From: Bacillota bacterium | GTDB lineage: Bacteria > Bacillota > Clostridia > Lachnospirales > Lachnospiraceae | Length of the DNA: 64,000 nucleotides | Direction: 5' to 3' | Assembly: GCA_023415475.1 (NCBI GenBank) | Contig: JAEZKL010000174.1 | Coordinates: 84,415-148,414 of the forward strand | In this document: positions 37,980 to 44,859 of the stretch, in pieces | Numbering within the stretch: position 1 is the first letter of the stretch | How the letters are laid out: every line of letters starts with the position of its first letter | Notes under the pieces: model-generated | Told to the model about the DNA's origin: nothing | Seen by the model: only the letters and a program-made list of their open reading frames with translations | Database searches by the model: none | Program-made: the position numbers and the translations under genes

Positions 37980-38855
37980 ATGAGAATCCTGGATGGAATT
38001 TTTGAAAAGGTGGATTATCAGAACAATACGTCAATCCTGCTTCACATTAATAGTGAGGTGGATAATTATTCTGTTCACTGGCATACAGCTATCGAAATGA
38101 TAATGCCGGTCGAAAATATTTATACAATAAATATCGGGAAGACAGCCTATGTCTTACGCGAGGGTGATATCCTGATTATACCTCCCGGTGAGCTTCACGA
38201 GCTGATTGCACCTTCTCAGGGTCTTCGCCGTATCTTATTGTTTGATTTCTCGCTGATCAGTAATCTGAAGGGCTTATCCAGTATTTTAACCGTTCTGAAT
38301 CAACCCAGACAGATCACTGCGACCACGGCACCTGACATTCATTCTCAGCTTGTGCATCTATTTGATGAGATCACCTACGAGTACCGAAGTCAGAATACCC
38401 TGCGGGAAGCTGCCATCTATGCACTGATCATTCAGATGTTCGTCGTGATGGCACGCAAATATATGAATACAGAGAATCTGTTTCCTGATGCAAAGCTGAA
38501 TAATCAACGGGAATATATCGAAAAATTTAATGTAATCTTTGAATACATTAATAATAATTACTCGGAGAATATTACCCTGGATGCTATTGCTGATATAGCC
38601 GGCTTCAGTAAATTCCATTTTACCCGATTGTTTAAGCAGTTTACCGATATGTCCTTCTATGATTACCTAAACCAGCGCAGAGTGAAGGAAGCCGAGAAGC
38701 TTCTTCTCAATCCTAGTCTCTCTATCACCGAGGTTGCAATGCGATCCGGCTTCTCCAGTATCGCAACCTTTAACCGAGTATTCAAAAGTTTTAAGGAATG
38801 TACCCCTACCGAATTCAAGAATCTGTATCGCAGAAGGAATCATACCAAAGATTGA
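37980..38855 (+). CDS. AraC-family transcriptional regulator
   Basis: 291 residues. The N-terminal cupin sensor (about 25-100) has SVHWHTAIEMIMPVEN and LREGDILIIPPGELHELI. The C-terminal double helix-turn-helix is at about 185-285 and ends in RVFKSFKECTPTEFKNLY. GAAAGG lies somewhat far upstream of the ATG (about 14 nt), and no better start exists. It sits between the GH3 gene (divergent) and the GH43 gene (convergent) and probably regulates the glucuronoxylan locus; the ligand is unknown. Confidence 0.9.
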   Translation: MRILDGIFEKVDYQNNTSILLHINSEVDNYSVHWHTAIEMIMPVENIYTINIGKTAYVLREGDILIIPPGELHELIAPSQGLRRILLFDFSLISNLKGLSSILTVLNQPRQITATTAPDIHSQLVHLFDEITYEYRSQNTLREAAIYALIIQMFVVMARKYMNTENLFPDAKLNNQREYIEKFNVIFEYINNNYSENITLDAIADIAGFSKFHFTRLFKQFTDMSFYDYLNQRRVKEAEKLLLNPSLSITEVAMRSGFSSIATFNRVFKSFKECTPTEFKNLYRRRNHTKD

Positions 38856-38934
38856 TGCATCTGCTATTGCAATTTTTCTGCCTTGCCATTCACTTTTTAC
38901 TTTTTCATAGTATCATTTATCTTTCCTTTTTTTA

Positions 38935-38973
38935 ACACAAAAAAGCCTACTCTTCCGGTAGGCTTTTTTGTGT
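38935..38973. terminator. Strong bidirectional intrinsic terminator
   Basis: Perfect 16-bp stem, ACACAAAAAAGCCTAC (38935-38950) with GTAGGCTTTTTTGTGT (38958-38973), short loop, T-run on both strands. It separates the convergent AraC (plus) and GH43 (minus) genes. Confidence 0.93.
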
Positions 38974-39000
38974 TTTATTTAATTTTATACAAACTTTTTA

Positions 39001-39051
39001 TGAATCATGTATTCAGAACTGGCTCGAAGATTCTACGTCGTTGTTCTGAAT
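39001..39051. repeat. Intergenic hairpin repeat unit (copy E)
   Basis: TTTTTATGAATCATGTATTCA ends at 39015; its TGAAT/ATTCA palindrome matches the linker of the array at 62161-62325. An overlapping perfect 9-bp stem, ATTCAGAAC (39011-39019) with GTTCTGAAT (39043-39051), follows. It lies 2 bp from the GH43 stop codon. Confidence 0.5.
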
Positions 39052-39053
39052 AG

Positions 39054-40619
39054 TTATATGTTCGTATATTCCAGATAATCAAAATCGGCGAAGTTATTGC
39101 TCTCTGTGCTATTCGAGGAGCAATACAGTCCCAGTGTCGTTCCCACAAAACCCCCGGCGATATCGGTACTCAGCATACTTGCATCTACCCCCGACTTAAC
39201 CGGTACAAAATGGTTACCGTCAAAGCTGTAGGAGAACATCAATACCTGTTGATTGGCCGTTATCCTTAGAATAAGGCTCTTCTGTGACGGATTTGAATTT
39301 TCGCAGGCTACACGGCCTACTACTTCCTCTTTACCTTCAAAGCAGCGGACTACCGTCATTGTTTTAATCCCTTCTATCAGGGTACATACAAAACGATAGT
39401 GGTACTGATTGCTTTGCAGAAGCACCAGCCCTGCCTCTTCTTCGCTACTCTGTGGAGTGAACTCCATCTTTGTCTCCAGTCGATAGCTCATGGCTGTCTG
39501 TCGCACTCCCACATAGGTCGGATTGCCACGCTCCAGCATCCGGTCCGGAGCCAGTATCATTCTCAGATAACTCTTTCTCGCACTTAGGCAATAATTCTCC
39601 GGTATCGGATTGCGAAGGTACAGGAAATGAAAGGGCAGATTATCCCCTTCAAATTCTTCTTTGTCAGGAACCGGTTCTACTTCATACTTCACAAGATTAG
39701 GAGACTCCACCGTATTCTCTACCAAACCGATGCCTTTATTCACAACCGGCCATCCGTCTTCCCAGGTTACCGGAACCAGAAAAGTTTCCCTGCCAAGATT
39801 ACGATAATATCCTCCATAAGGCCGGGAAGCCAGAACCACCATATAGGTCTCACCGTTTTGCGTCTCTACCAGATCACCATGTCCTACATTTACGATGGAA
39901 TAGTCATGTCCTAAGTGTCTATGAGTAAGGATAGGATTACAGCGATGTCCGGTGAACGGCTCCTTTAAGCTGGTACCCACTGCGATGGTAACCGCATGCT
40001 CATGTCCGGTGCCGCCTTCTGCGATCATCAGATAATATCTGCCATATTTTTTATATAGATGAGGTCCTTCAGGCCATATAGCATCCTGCATGGCACCATA
40101 CCAGATCGGATACGATTCACCGACCAAACTAAGCGTAGATAAATCCAACTCTTGAACATAGATTTCATTGTCACCGAAATATTTGTGATTTTCTCTCCGA
40201 TCCTTGGTTCCGGTATAGTAGCATTTTCCATCATCATCAAAAAACAGGGATGGGTCGATACCTCCCGAACCTAAGAATGTGGGATTGGACCAGGGTCCGG
40301 CAGGGTCCTTAGCGGTAACGATGAAATTACCTCCATGGGATACATTGGTTGTAATCACGTAAAAGGTTCCTTTATGATATCTTATGGTCGGAGCGTAGAT
40401 ACCACCGGTATTGCCTGCATCCGCCAGATCAATCTGCTCCTTCCTGTCTAAAACGTTGCCAATCTGCTTCCAATGTACTAAATCCCTACTATGAAAAATA
40501 GGAACGCCCGGAAAGTAGGCAAAGGTCGAGTTAACCAGATAGTAGTCTTTCCCCACCCTGCAGATTGACGGATCGGGATAAAACCCGGGTAATATCGGAT
40601 TTGGAACTCTAGATCTCAT
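39054..40619 (-). CDS. GH43 beta-xylosidase / arabinofuranosidase
   Basis: 521 residues: a five-bladed beta-propeller (about 1-300) and a C-terminal beta-sandwich (about 330-521), the usual two-domain GH43 xylosidase layout. All three catalytic acids are visible: base D16 in FYPDPS, D122 in GIDPSLFFDDDG, and acid E184 in WPEGPHLYKK. No signal peptide, so it trims imported xylo- or arabinoxylo-oligosaccharides. GGAGGAG precedes the ATG. It is the intact relative of the broken gene at 19802-21307 and could compensate for it. Confidence 0.94.
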   Translation of the reverse strand: MRSRVPNPILPGFYPDPSICRVGKDYYLVNSTFAYFPGVPIFHSRDLVHWKQIGNVLDRKEQIDLADAGNTGGIYAPTIRYHKGTFYVITTNVSHGGNFIVTAKDPAGPWSNPTFLGSGGIDPSLFFDDDGKCYYTGTKDRRENHKYFGDNEIYVQELDLSTLSLVGESYPIWYGAMQDAIWPEGPHLYKKYGRYYLMIAEGGTGHEHAVTIAVGTSLKEPFTGHRCNPILTHRHLGHDYSIVNVGHGDLVETQNGETYMVVLASRPYGGYYRNLGRETFLVPVTWEDGWPVVNKGIGLVENTVESPNLVKYEVEPVPDKEEFEGDNLPFHFLYLRNPIPENYCLSARKSYLRMILAPDRMLERGNPTYVGVRQTAMSYRLETKMEFTPQSSEEEAGLVLLQSNQYHYRFVCTLIEGIKTMTVVRCFEGKEEVVGRVACENSNPSQKSLILRITANQQVLMFSYSFDGNHFVPVKSGVDASMLSTDIAGGFVGTTLGLYCSSNSTESNNFADFDYLEYTNI

Positions 40620-40764
40620 TTTGTCTCCTCCACTTACTCAAAGTCTTTTGTATTCTCTCTTCGCTTTATTTTCTTGAACCATTCATTAATATATTACTCT
40701 GATAATATTTACTTTTACAAACAGCCTGCATATGATATAGTAACGCTTTTATGAGGTGCATACT

Positions 40765-41043
40765 ATGCCTAAAAGCTGGGTTTATGAACCAATGCTATCC
40801 CCATATGATGCATTACTTTTCTATAATGCCATGAAACGGCACTATGATCCCTACTATTACACACCGATTGCTGTTGCTAAGCGTGAAGAAACCGGTATGA
40901 AATATCGTTTTCTATGCCTTGCCCATGAGAAAAACGCTCCGGAACAGGATTCCCTTTTTGCCAGCATTGAGATATATAAGCCGGCCGCAGGGATACCTTA
41001 TGCAACCCGTTTACATAGGCTGTCACAAGATGTATGGCTATAA
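40765..41043 (+). CDS. Small protein of unknown function
   Basis: 92 residues from the ATG at 40765, placed 6 nt after GAGGTG; an in-frame GTG at 40756 is less likely. No recognised family. Rich in Tyr and Pro, with HYDPYYYTPIAVAKREETGM followed by YRFLCLAHEKNAPEQDSLFA and IEIYKPAAGIPYATRL. No membrane segment or signal. The beta-strand-like alternation and a good ribosome site suggest a real cytoplasmic protein. It lies alone between GH43 and DegV genes transcribed the other way. Confidence 0.6.
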   Translation: MPKSWVYEPMLSPYDALLFYNAMKRHYDPYYYTPIAVAKREETGMKYRFLCLAHEKNAPEQDSLFASIEIYKPAAGIPYATRLHRLSQDVWL

Positions 41044-41133
41044 TTTTACAAAGGAAAGGCCATCTATTATACCAAAGCTATCTAGTATGATTATACTACG
41101 ATATAGCCTCGGCTACAATAAGATAGCCTTAAA

Positions 41134-41172
41134 GTTTTATATATTGGTTTTATATATTGGTTTTATATATTA
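41134..41172. repeat. 13-bp tandem repeat, three copies
   Basis: GTTTTATATATTG at 41134-41146 and 41147-41159, then GTTTTATATATTA at 41160-41172. AT-rich, in the gap downstream of the small-protein gene and about 40 bp from the DegV gene stop. No function apparent. Confidence 0.75.
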
Positions 41173-41213
41173 GTGCGAATGATTGAAAAATATAATTCAC
41201 ACTTTATTCAGCC

Positions 41214-42059
41214 TTATATTTTACTGATATAGGTTATGACACAGGCCCCGGGACCGGCATGGGTACCAACCACACAACCAACCGGATGGATAGAGCTGTT
41301 CGTAAAGCCAAAATGCTCTTTCACGCTCTCCATCAGCTGCTTCGTCTTACTGTCCTCGGCAGTAAATCCATAATATAATGGATAGCTGGCATCAATGTGC
41401 CCTCTCTCCTCAATAATCTCTATCATTTTAGCAATACCTTTATTGGTACCTCGCTCCTTACCGACCACAGCTATGACACCGTCCTTCAAGGTGATAATAG
41501 GCTTGAACTTTAGGAGTGAGCCTAGGACCTTTGAGGACTTGGACAAGCGGCCGCCTTTGTGCAGATACTCCAGGGTATCTACCATGGCTAAGAGAACAAT
41601 ACGATCCTTCAGGTCTTCCAGAATAGGAGCAATTTCCTTGGCACTCTTCCCCTCATCTCTAAGCTTAACTGCATGCTCTACCAGAAAACGCAGGCCTGTG
41701 ATCGTAATCTGACTGTCAACGATATGAATATCTTCATATTCAGCCAATTCCTTGGCTATAAAGGCACTTTGAACGGTACCGCTCAGTTTTCCTGAAATCA
41801 GAATTACAACCACACTATCATTTGCTTCCTTTGCCTCAAGGAAGCTTGTCAGAAAATCATCCGGAGAGGGTTGCGAGGTGGTCGGTAGCTTCTCAGCCTT
41901 CACCAGCTTATCATAAAAATTTTCAATCGATATCTCCACACCCTCTTTGTACTCCTTGTTTCCAAATATTACTTTCAGAGGTACAATGGTTACCCCAAGC
42001 TCCTTCGCCTGTGCTGCACTGATATCTGAGGTAGAGTCCGTAATTATTCTTACTCCCAT
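41214..42059 (-). CDS. DegV family fatty-acid-binding protein
   Basis: 281 residues. DegV/FakB-type proteins hold an activated fatty acid for phosphorylation by FakA in phospholipid synthesis. Visible: IITDSTSDISAAQAKELGV at the start, TSQPSPDDF (about 61-69), SGKLSGTVQSA (about 90-100) and the C-terminal THAGPGACVITYI. The length and the lipid-contact motifs are normal. It follows the MarR gene on the same strand by 16 bp, so the two are probably one operon. No fakA is seen nearby. Confidence 0.93.
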   Translation of the reverse strand: MGVRIITDSTSDISAAQAKELGVTIVPLKVIFGNKEYKEGVEISIENFYDKLVKAEKLPTTSQPSPDDFLTSFLEAKEANDSVVVILISGKLSGTVQSAFIAKELAEYEDIHIVDSQITITGLRFLVEHAVKLRDEGKSAKEIAPILEDLKDRIVLLAMVDTLEYLHKGGRLSKSSKVLGSLLKFKPIITLKDGVIAVVGKERGTNKGIAKMIEIIEERGHIDASYPLYYGFTAEDSKTKQLMESVKEHFGFTNSSIHPVGCVVGTHAGPGACVITYISKI

Positions 42060-42075
42060 ACAATTCCTTTCTGAA

Positions 42076-42498
42076 TTATGACATAATTGAATTAAGCTTT
42101 TTTATGAACTTCTCTAATTGAGCTATTTCTTCCTGTGAGAATTTCTCACGGATGCTGCTCATCAGCTGTGCATTAAAGGAAGCATTCATGCCATAGTTCA
42201 TTGAAAATTTATCTGTAACCTCGAGGAAATACTCTCTTCTGTCATCCTCGGATAAAACCTTTCTGACATAACCCTTACTGATTAAGTTACTGATACGGTA
42301 AGTCGCATTAGGCTGGGAAATATTTACATAGTTCGCAAATTGATGAACAGTAGGACGGTTCATCAGAAAGATTGCTTCCACACAATAGGATTCTGTCGGA
42401 CTTAAGCTGTCTTTATCTTCATTCACACCGGAAAATAGATTTTTGCAATAATTATTTCTAAACTTATAGTATAATTTTTCGAATTCTTTTTCTAGCAT
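42076..42498 (-). CDS. MarR-family transcriptional regulator
   Basis: 140 residues with the MarR winged helix-turn-helix: LSPTESYCVEAIFLMNRPTV, then HQFANYVNISQPNATYRISN and the wing SKGYVRKVLSEDDRREYFLE. AGGAGATG precedes the ATG. Co-directional with degV, 16 bp away, it may control fatty-acid use, as MarR proteins such as FabT do in other Firmicutes (inference only). Confidence 0.9.
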   Translation of the reverse strand: MLEKEFEKLYYKFRNNYCKNLFSGVNEDKDSLSPTESYCVEAIFLMNRPTVHQFANYVNISQPNATYRISNLISKGYVRKVLSEDDRREYFLEVTDKFSMNYGMNASFNAQLMSSIREKFSQEEIAQLEKFIKKLNSIMS

Positions 42499-43034
42499 AA
42501 CGCATCTCCTGTAATAAAATATATTTCAAAAATTTTAACTATTATAACTCATATTAACATTATTAAAGAACTATGTCAAACACATAATCTTTACAGCCTT
42601 TCCACTTCCCTCCATTCCGTAGTTCCTAACTTAATACCATATCAACATTCCTGCCCTTTCACGTAAACCATTGTTAAAGGATCTTTCTCATTTGTATTCA
42701 TTCATATTGTAAAAAATATTTTACTTATAATTAGTACTATTTCCAGCTTTCCATAATATCATATTATTTTAATAGGAATAATTCAATAATCTATTTCAAT
42801 ATTCTCACTCCTACTATACATAAATCCCTGAAATCCAATGATTAGTTCAAATTATTAATCTATAAATCAATACAATGATTGCGAAAATTTTCGTAAATAC
42901 CTATAGTGATATAGAGAGTTGATTTTATAAAGTTACTGATATATAATAAGCCTATATTACGGTATCAAATGTAACTATATAATCCTTTTCCTTGTTAGAA
43001 GCAAACTATAACAAGCATTTCGAAAGGAAGCATT
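42499..43034. other. AT-rich gap, no gene seen
   Basis: 536 bp between the divergent MarR and CcdA-TlpA genes. I see no coding frame, RNA gene or strong hairpin. It should hold both promoters, but no confident -35/-10 pair was found. The GAAAGGAAG site for the downstream gene is at its end. Confidence 0.5.
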
Positions 43035-44375
43035 ATGGCGATAGATTTTTTGACTGGTAACGTCAGTTTTATCCTTGTATTTTTAGAAGGTATCCTTTCC
43101 TTCTTCTCACCCTGTGTCATACCATTAATTCCGATTTATATGAGCTATCTCGCAGGCAATGCAAAGAGAACAATGGAAGATGGAAGCATCATCTATGATC
43201 GCAAAAGAGTCTTTTTGCAAACCGTCTTTTTTGTTCTCGGAATATCCTCTGCCTTTTTTATCCTGGGCATGTCCTTTACTGCTCTCGGAACCTTTTTCAA
43301 GACAAATCAGCTGCTCTTTACCCGTATCGGCGGGATTCTGATCATACTGCTTGGCCTGGTACAGGTTGGATTTCTGGAATTAAAATTTCTGCAAAAGGAA
43401 CGAAAGTTACATCTTAATCTGCGAGAGCGCAGGATAACCCCCCTGATGGCCTTTCTCATGGGCTTCACCTTCAGCTTCGCCTGGACACCCTGTGTCGGTC
43501 CGGCATTATCATCGGTACTGATTATGGCCTCCTCCAGCGCCGACTCGCTTCAGGGCAATTTACTCGTCTTGATTTATGCAATTGGCTTTGTCCTTCCCTT
43601 CCTGGCTTTAGGGCTATTCACAACACAGGCTCTAAACTTCCTGAAGAAGCATCAGAAGCTGCTAAAATATACTGTTAAAGCCGGCGGTATTCTGTTGATC
43701 CTGATTGGTATTATGACATTTACCGGATGGATGAACGGAATCTCTGCTTATGTTAACCGCTTTGTTCCGCAGGTTTCACAGAATGAACCCTCAGACTCAT
43801 CAAAGGACAGTGCCGCTTCCTCCGAGAAAGACGGCGAGACCACCGGCGAGAATCCATCCTCCGCCAGTCCTTCCTCCACCCCCAGTCCTTCTCCGGAGGC
43901 AAGTCAGGAAAAGGAGCTTATTCCCGCCATTGATTTCACTCTTGTGGATCAGTACGGAAACGAGCATACCCTATCGGATTACAGAGGCAAGGTAGTATTT
44001 CTGAATTTCTGGGCTACCTGGTGCCCTCCTTGTAAGCAGGAAATGCCGGATATCGAAGCCCTCTATCAGGAAACAGGTAAGAACCAGGAGGACATCATCG
44101 TGCTTGGAGTTGCCAACCCGGTAAATACCGAGTATCAGAACAACAGTGATGTATCAAAGGAAAAAATAATTGCCTTCCTTGATGAAAACAACTATACCTT
44201 CCCTGTTGTCTTTGACGAGACCGGTGAAGTTTTATCGAGCTATTATATATCCTCCTTTCCTACCACCTTCTTTATTGATACGGAAGGAAATATTTATGGC
44301 TATGCCCCTGCTATGATGACCAGAGATATGATGGACAATGCAATACAGCAGACCATCGATGCTACAAAACAATAG
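43035..44375 (+). CDS. CcdA-like thiol transporter fused to TlpA-like thioredoxin
   Basis: 446 residues. Residues 1-250 are a CcdA/DsbD-type six-helix membrane domain with the paired cysteines in FFSPCVIP (Cys27) and WTPCVGP (Cys153). A Ser/Pro-rich linker follows (about 255-295). The C-terminal TlpA/AhpC-TSA thioredoxin domain has WATWCPPC (Cys330, Cys333) and the cis-Pro region SFPTTFFIDTEG. Electrons would pass from cytoplasmic thioredoxin through the membrane part to the extracellular thioredoxin domain to reduce disulfides. In other species these are two separate genes. AAAGGAAG precedes the ATG. Confidence 0.92.
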   Translation: MAIDFLTGNVSFILVFLEGILSFFSPCVIPLIPIYMSYLAGNAKRTMEDGSIIYDRKRVFLQTVFFVLGISSAFFILGMSFTALGTFFKTNQLLFTRIGGILIILLGLVQVGFLELKFLQKERKLHLNLRERRITPLMAFLMGFTFSFAWTPCVGPALSSVLIMASSSADSLQGNLLVLIYAIGFVLPFLALGLFTTQALNFLKKHQKLLKYTVKAGGILLILIGIMTFTGWMNGISAYVNRFVPQVSQNEPSDSSKDSAASSEKDGETTGENPSSASPSSTPSPSPEASQEKELIPAIDFTLVDQYGNEHTLSDYRGKVVFLNFWATWCPPCKQEMPDIEALYQETGKNQEDIIVLGVANPVNTEYQNNSDVSKEKIIAFLDENNYTFPVVFDETGEVLSSYYISSFPTTFFIDTEGNIYGYAPAMMTRDMMDNAIQQTIDATKQ

Positions 44376-44409
44376 AAAACACGCTTTGCTTACTTTCTAT
44401 TGTCCTGAA
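44372..44409. repeat. Intergenic hairpin repeat unit (copy C)
   Basis: ATAGAAA (44372-44378) pairs with TTTCTAT (44394-44400); the loop has a GCTTTGC core; TGTCCTGAA follows. Closely resembles copy A at 19137. The stop codon of the CcdA-TlpA gene is inside the left arm, so it may act as that gene's 3' hairpin. Confidence 0.55.
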
Positions 44410-44421
44410 GAAAGGAGCCCC

Positions 44422-44450
44422 TTTACAACTGAATTAACATTTGATATAAT
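44422..44450 (+). promoter_or_regulatory. Promoter of the MutS2-like gene leader
   Basis: -35 TTTACA (44422-44427), exact 17-bp spacer, consensus -10 TATAAT (44445-44450). Predicted start near 44457, which leaves a leader of about 400 nt before the main coding start at 44860. Confidence 0.8.
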
Positions 44451-44494
44451 GCATATGTAAAATTACATTAACATTATTTGAAAGGACGGTTTTG

Positions 44495-44533
44495 ATGTCG
44501 GTATTATCTGTTAAAGAGGTTTGTGCTAACTAG
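44495..44533 (+). CDS. 12-codon upstream leader ORF
   Basis: ATG at 44495 with AAAGGA spaced 8 nt, reading MSVLSVKEVCAN and then TAG. It lies in the leader of the MutS2-like gene. Its last codons and stop overlap a perfect 7-bp hairpin, TGTGCTA (44522-44528) with TAGCACA (44531-44537). Translation to the end would therefore melt that hairpin and could change downstream folding. The layout matches leader peptides of ribosome-sensing attenuators. The sequence also resembles the first residues of ABC ATPases, so a gene fragment is the alternative. Confidence 0.6.
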   Translation: MSVLSVKEVCAN

Positions 44534-44685
44534 CACATAATTGAATCGGTCGGGTACACCTGTTGTATACCTTTTATTGTTGTACCCAACTTTCTACCTT
44601 TACAGTAATACTCATAGCTGTCTTGTAATAGAGAAGGTGTAAGGCTCAGCCCTTACTCGTTCTGTGTATACTTACGTAAATCAAG

Positions 44686-44717
44686 GCATAATAGGGTTAT
44701 CCTGTTATGCTTTTTTT
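44686..44717 (+). terminator. Intrinsic terminator inside the leader
   Basis: 10-bp stem GCATAATAGG (44686-44695) with CCTGTTATGC (44701-44710), one wobble pair, 5-nt loop, followed by seven T (44711-44717). It has every mark of an intrinsic terminator yet lies about 140 nt before the gene it would silence. Upstream, GGGTACA (44552-44558) can pair with TGTACCC (44581-44587), with an alternative near-match partner, TGTATACC, between them. Confidence 0.85.
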
Positions 44718-44757
44718 ATGTATCGCCAGGCTTTATCCTGTCGTATAAGACAACATT

Positions 44758-44810
44758 ACCCACAGGGAGTATACTACCCGGCTGTATCGGTAGGTATCAC
44801 TGTGGGTTTT
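44758..44810 (+). terminator. Second terminator-like hairpin inside the leader
   Basis: 8-bp stem ACCCACAG (44758-44765) with CTGTGGGT (44800-44807), followed by TTT; an inner CTACC/GGTAG stem is possible. It ends about 50 nt before the MutS2-like start. Confidence 0.65.
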
Positions 44811-44859
44811 CATATTTGGGAATAATATTACAGGCTATTAGAAAGGTTTGGTTATAAAA

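Noticed and set aside
41134..41172. Iteron-type origin or plasmid repeat
   Set aside because: Only three short AT-rich copies, no replication gene nearby, chromosomal context on both sides.
44495..44533. Fragment of an ABC ATPase gene (MSVLSVKEV start)
   Set aside because: No further ATPase sequence in any frame downstream, and the spacing, ribosome site and terminators fit a leader peptide better. Kept as an alternative in the entry.
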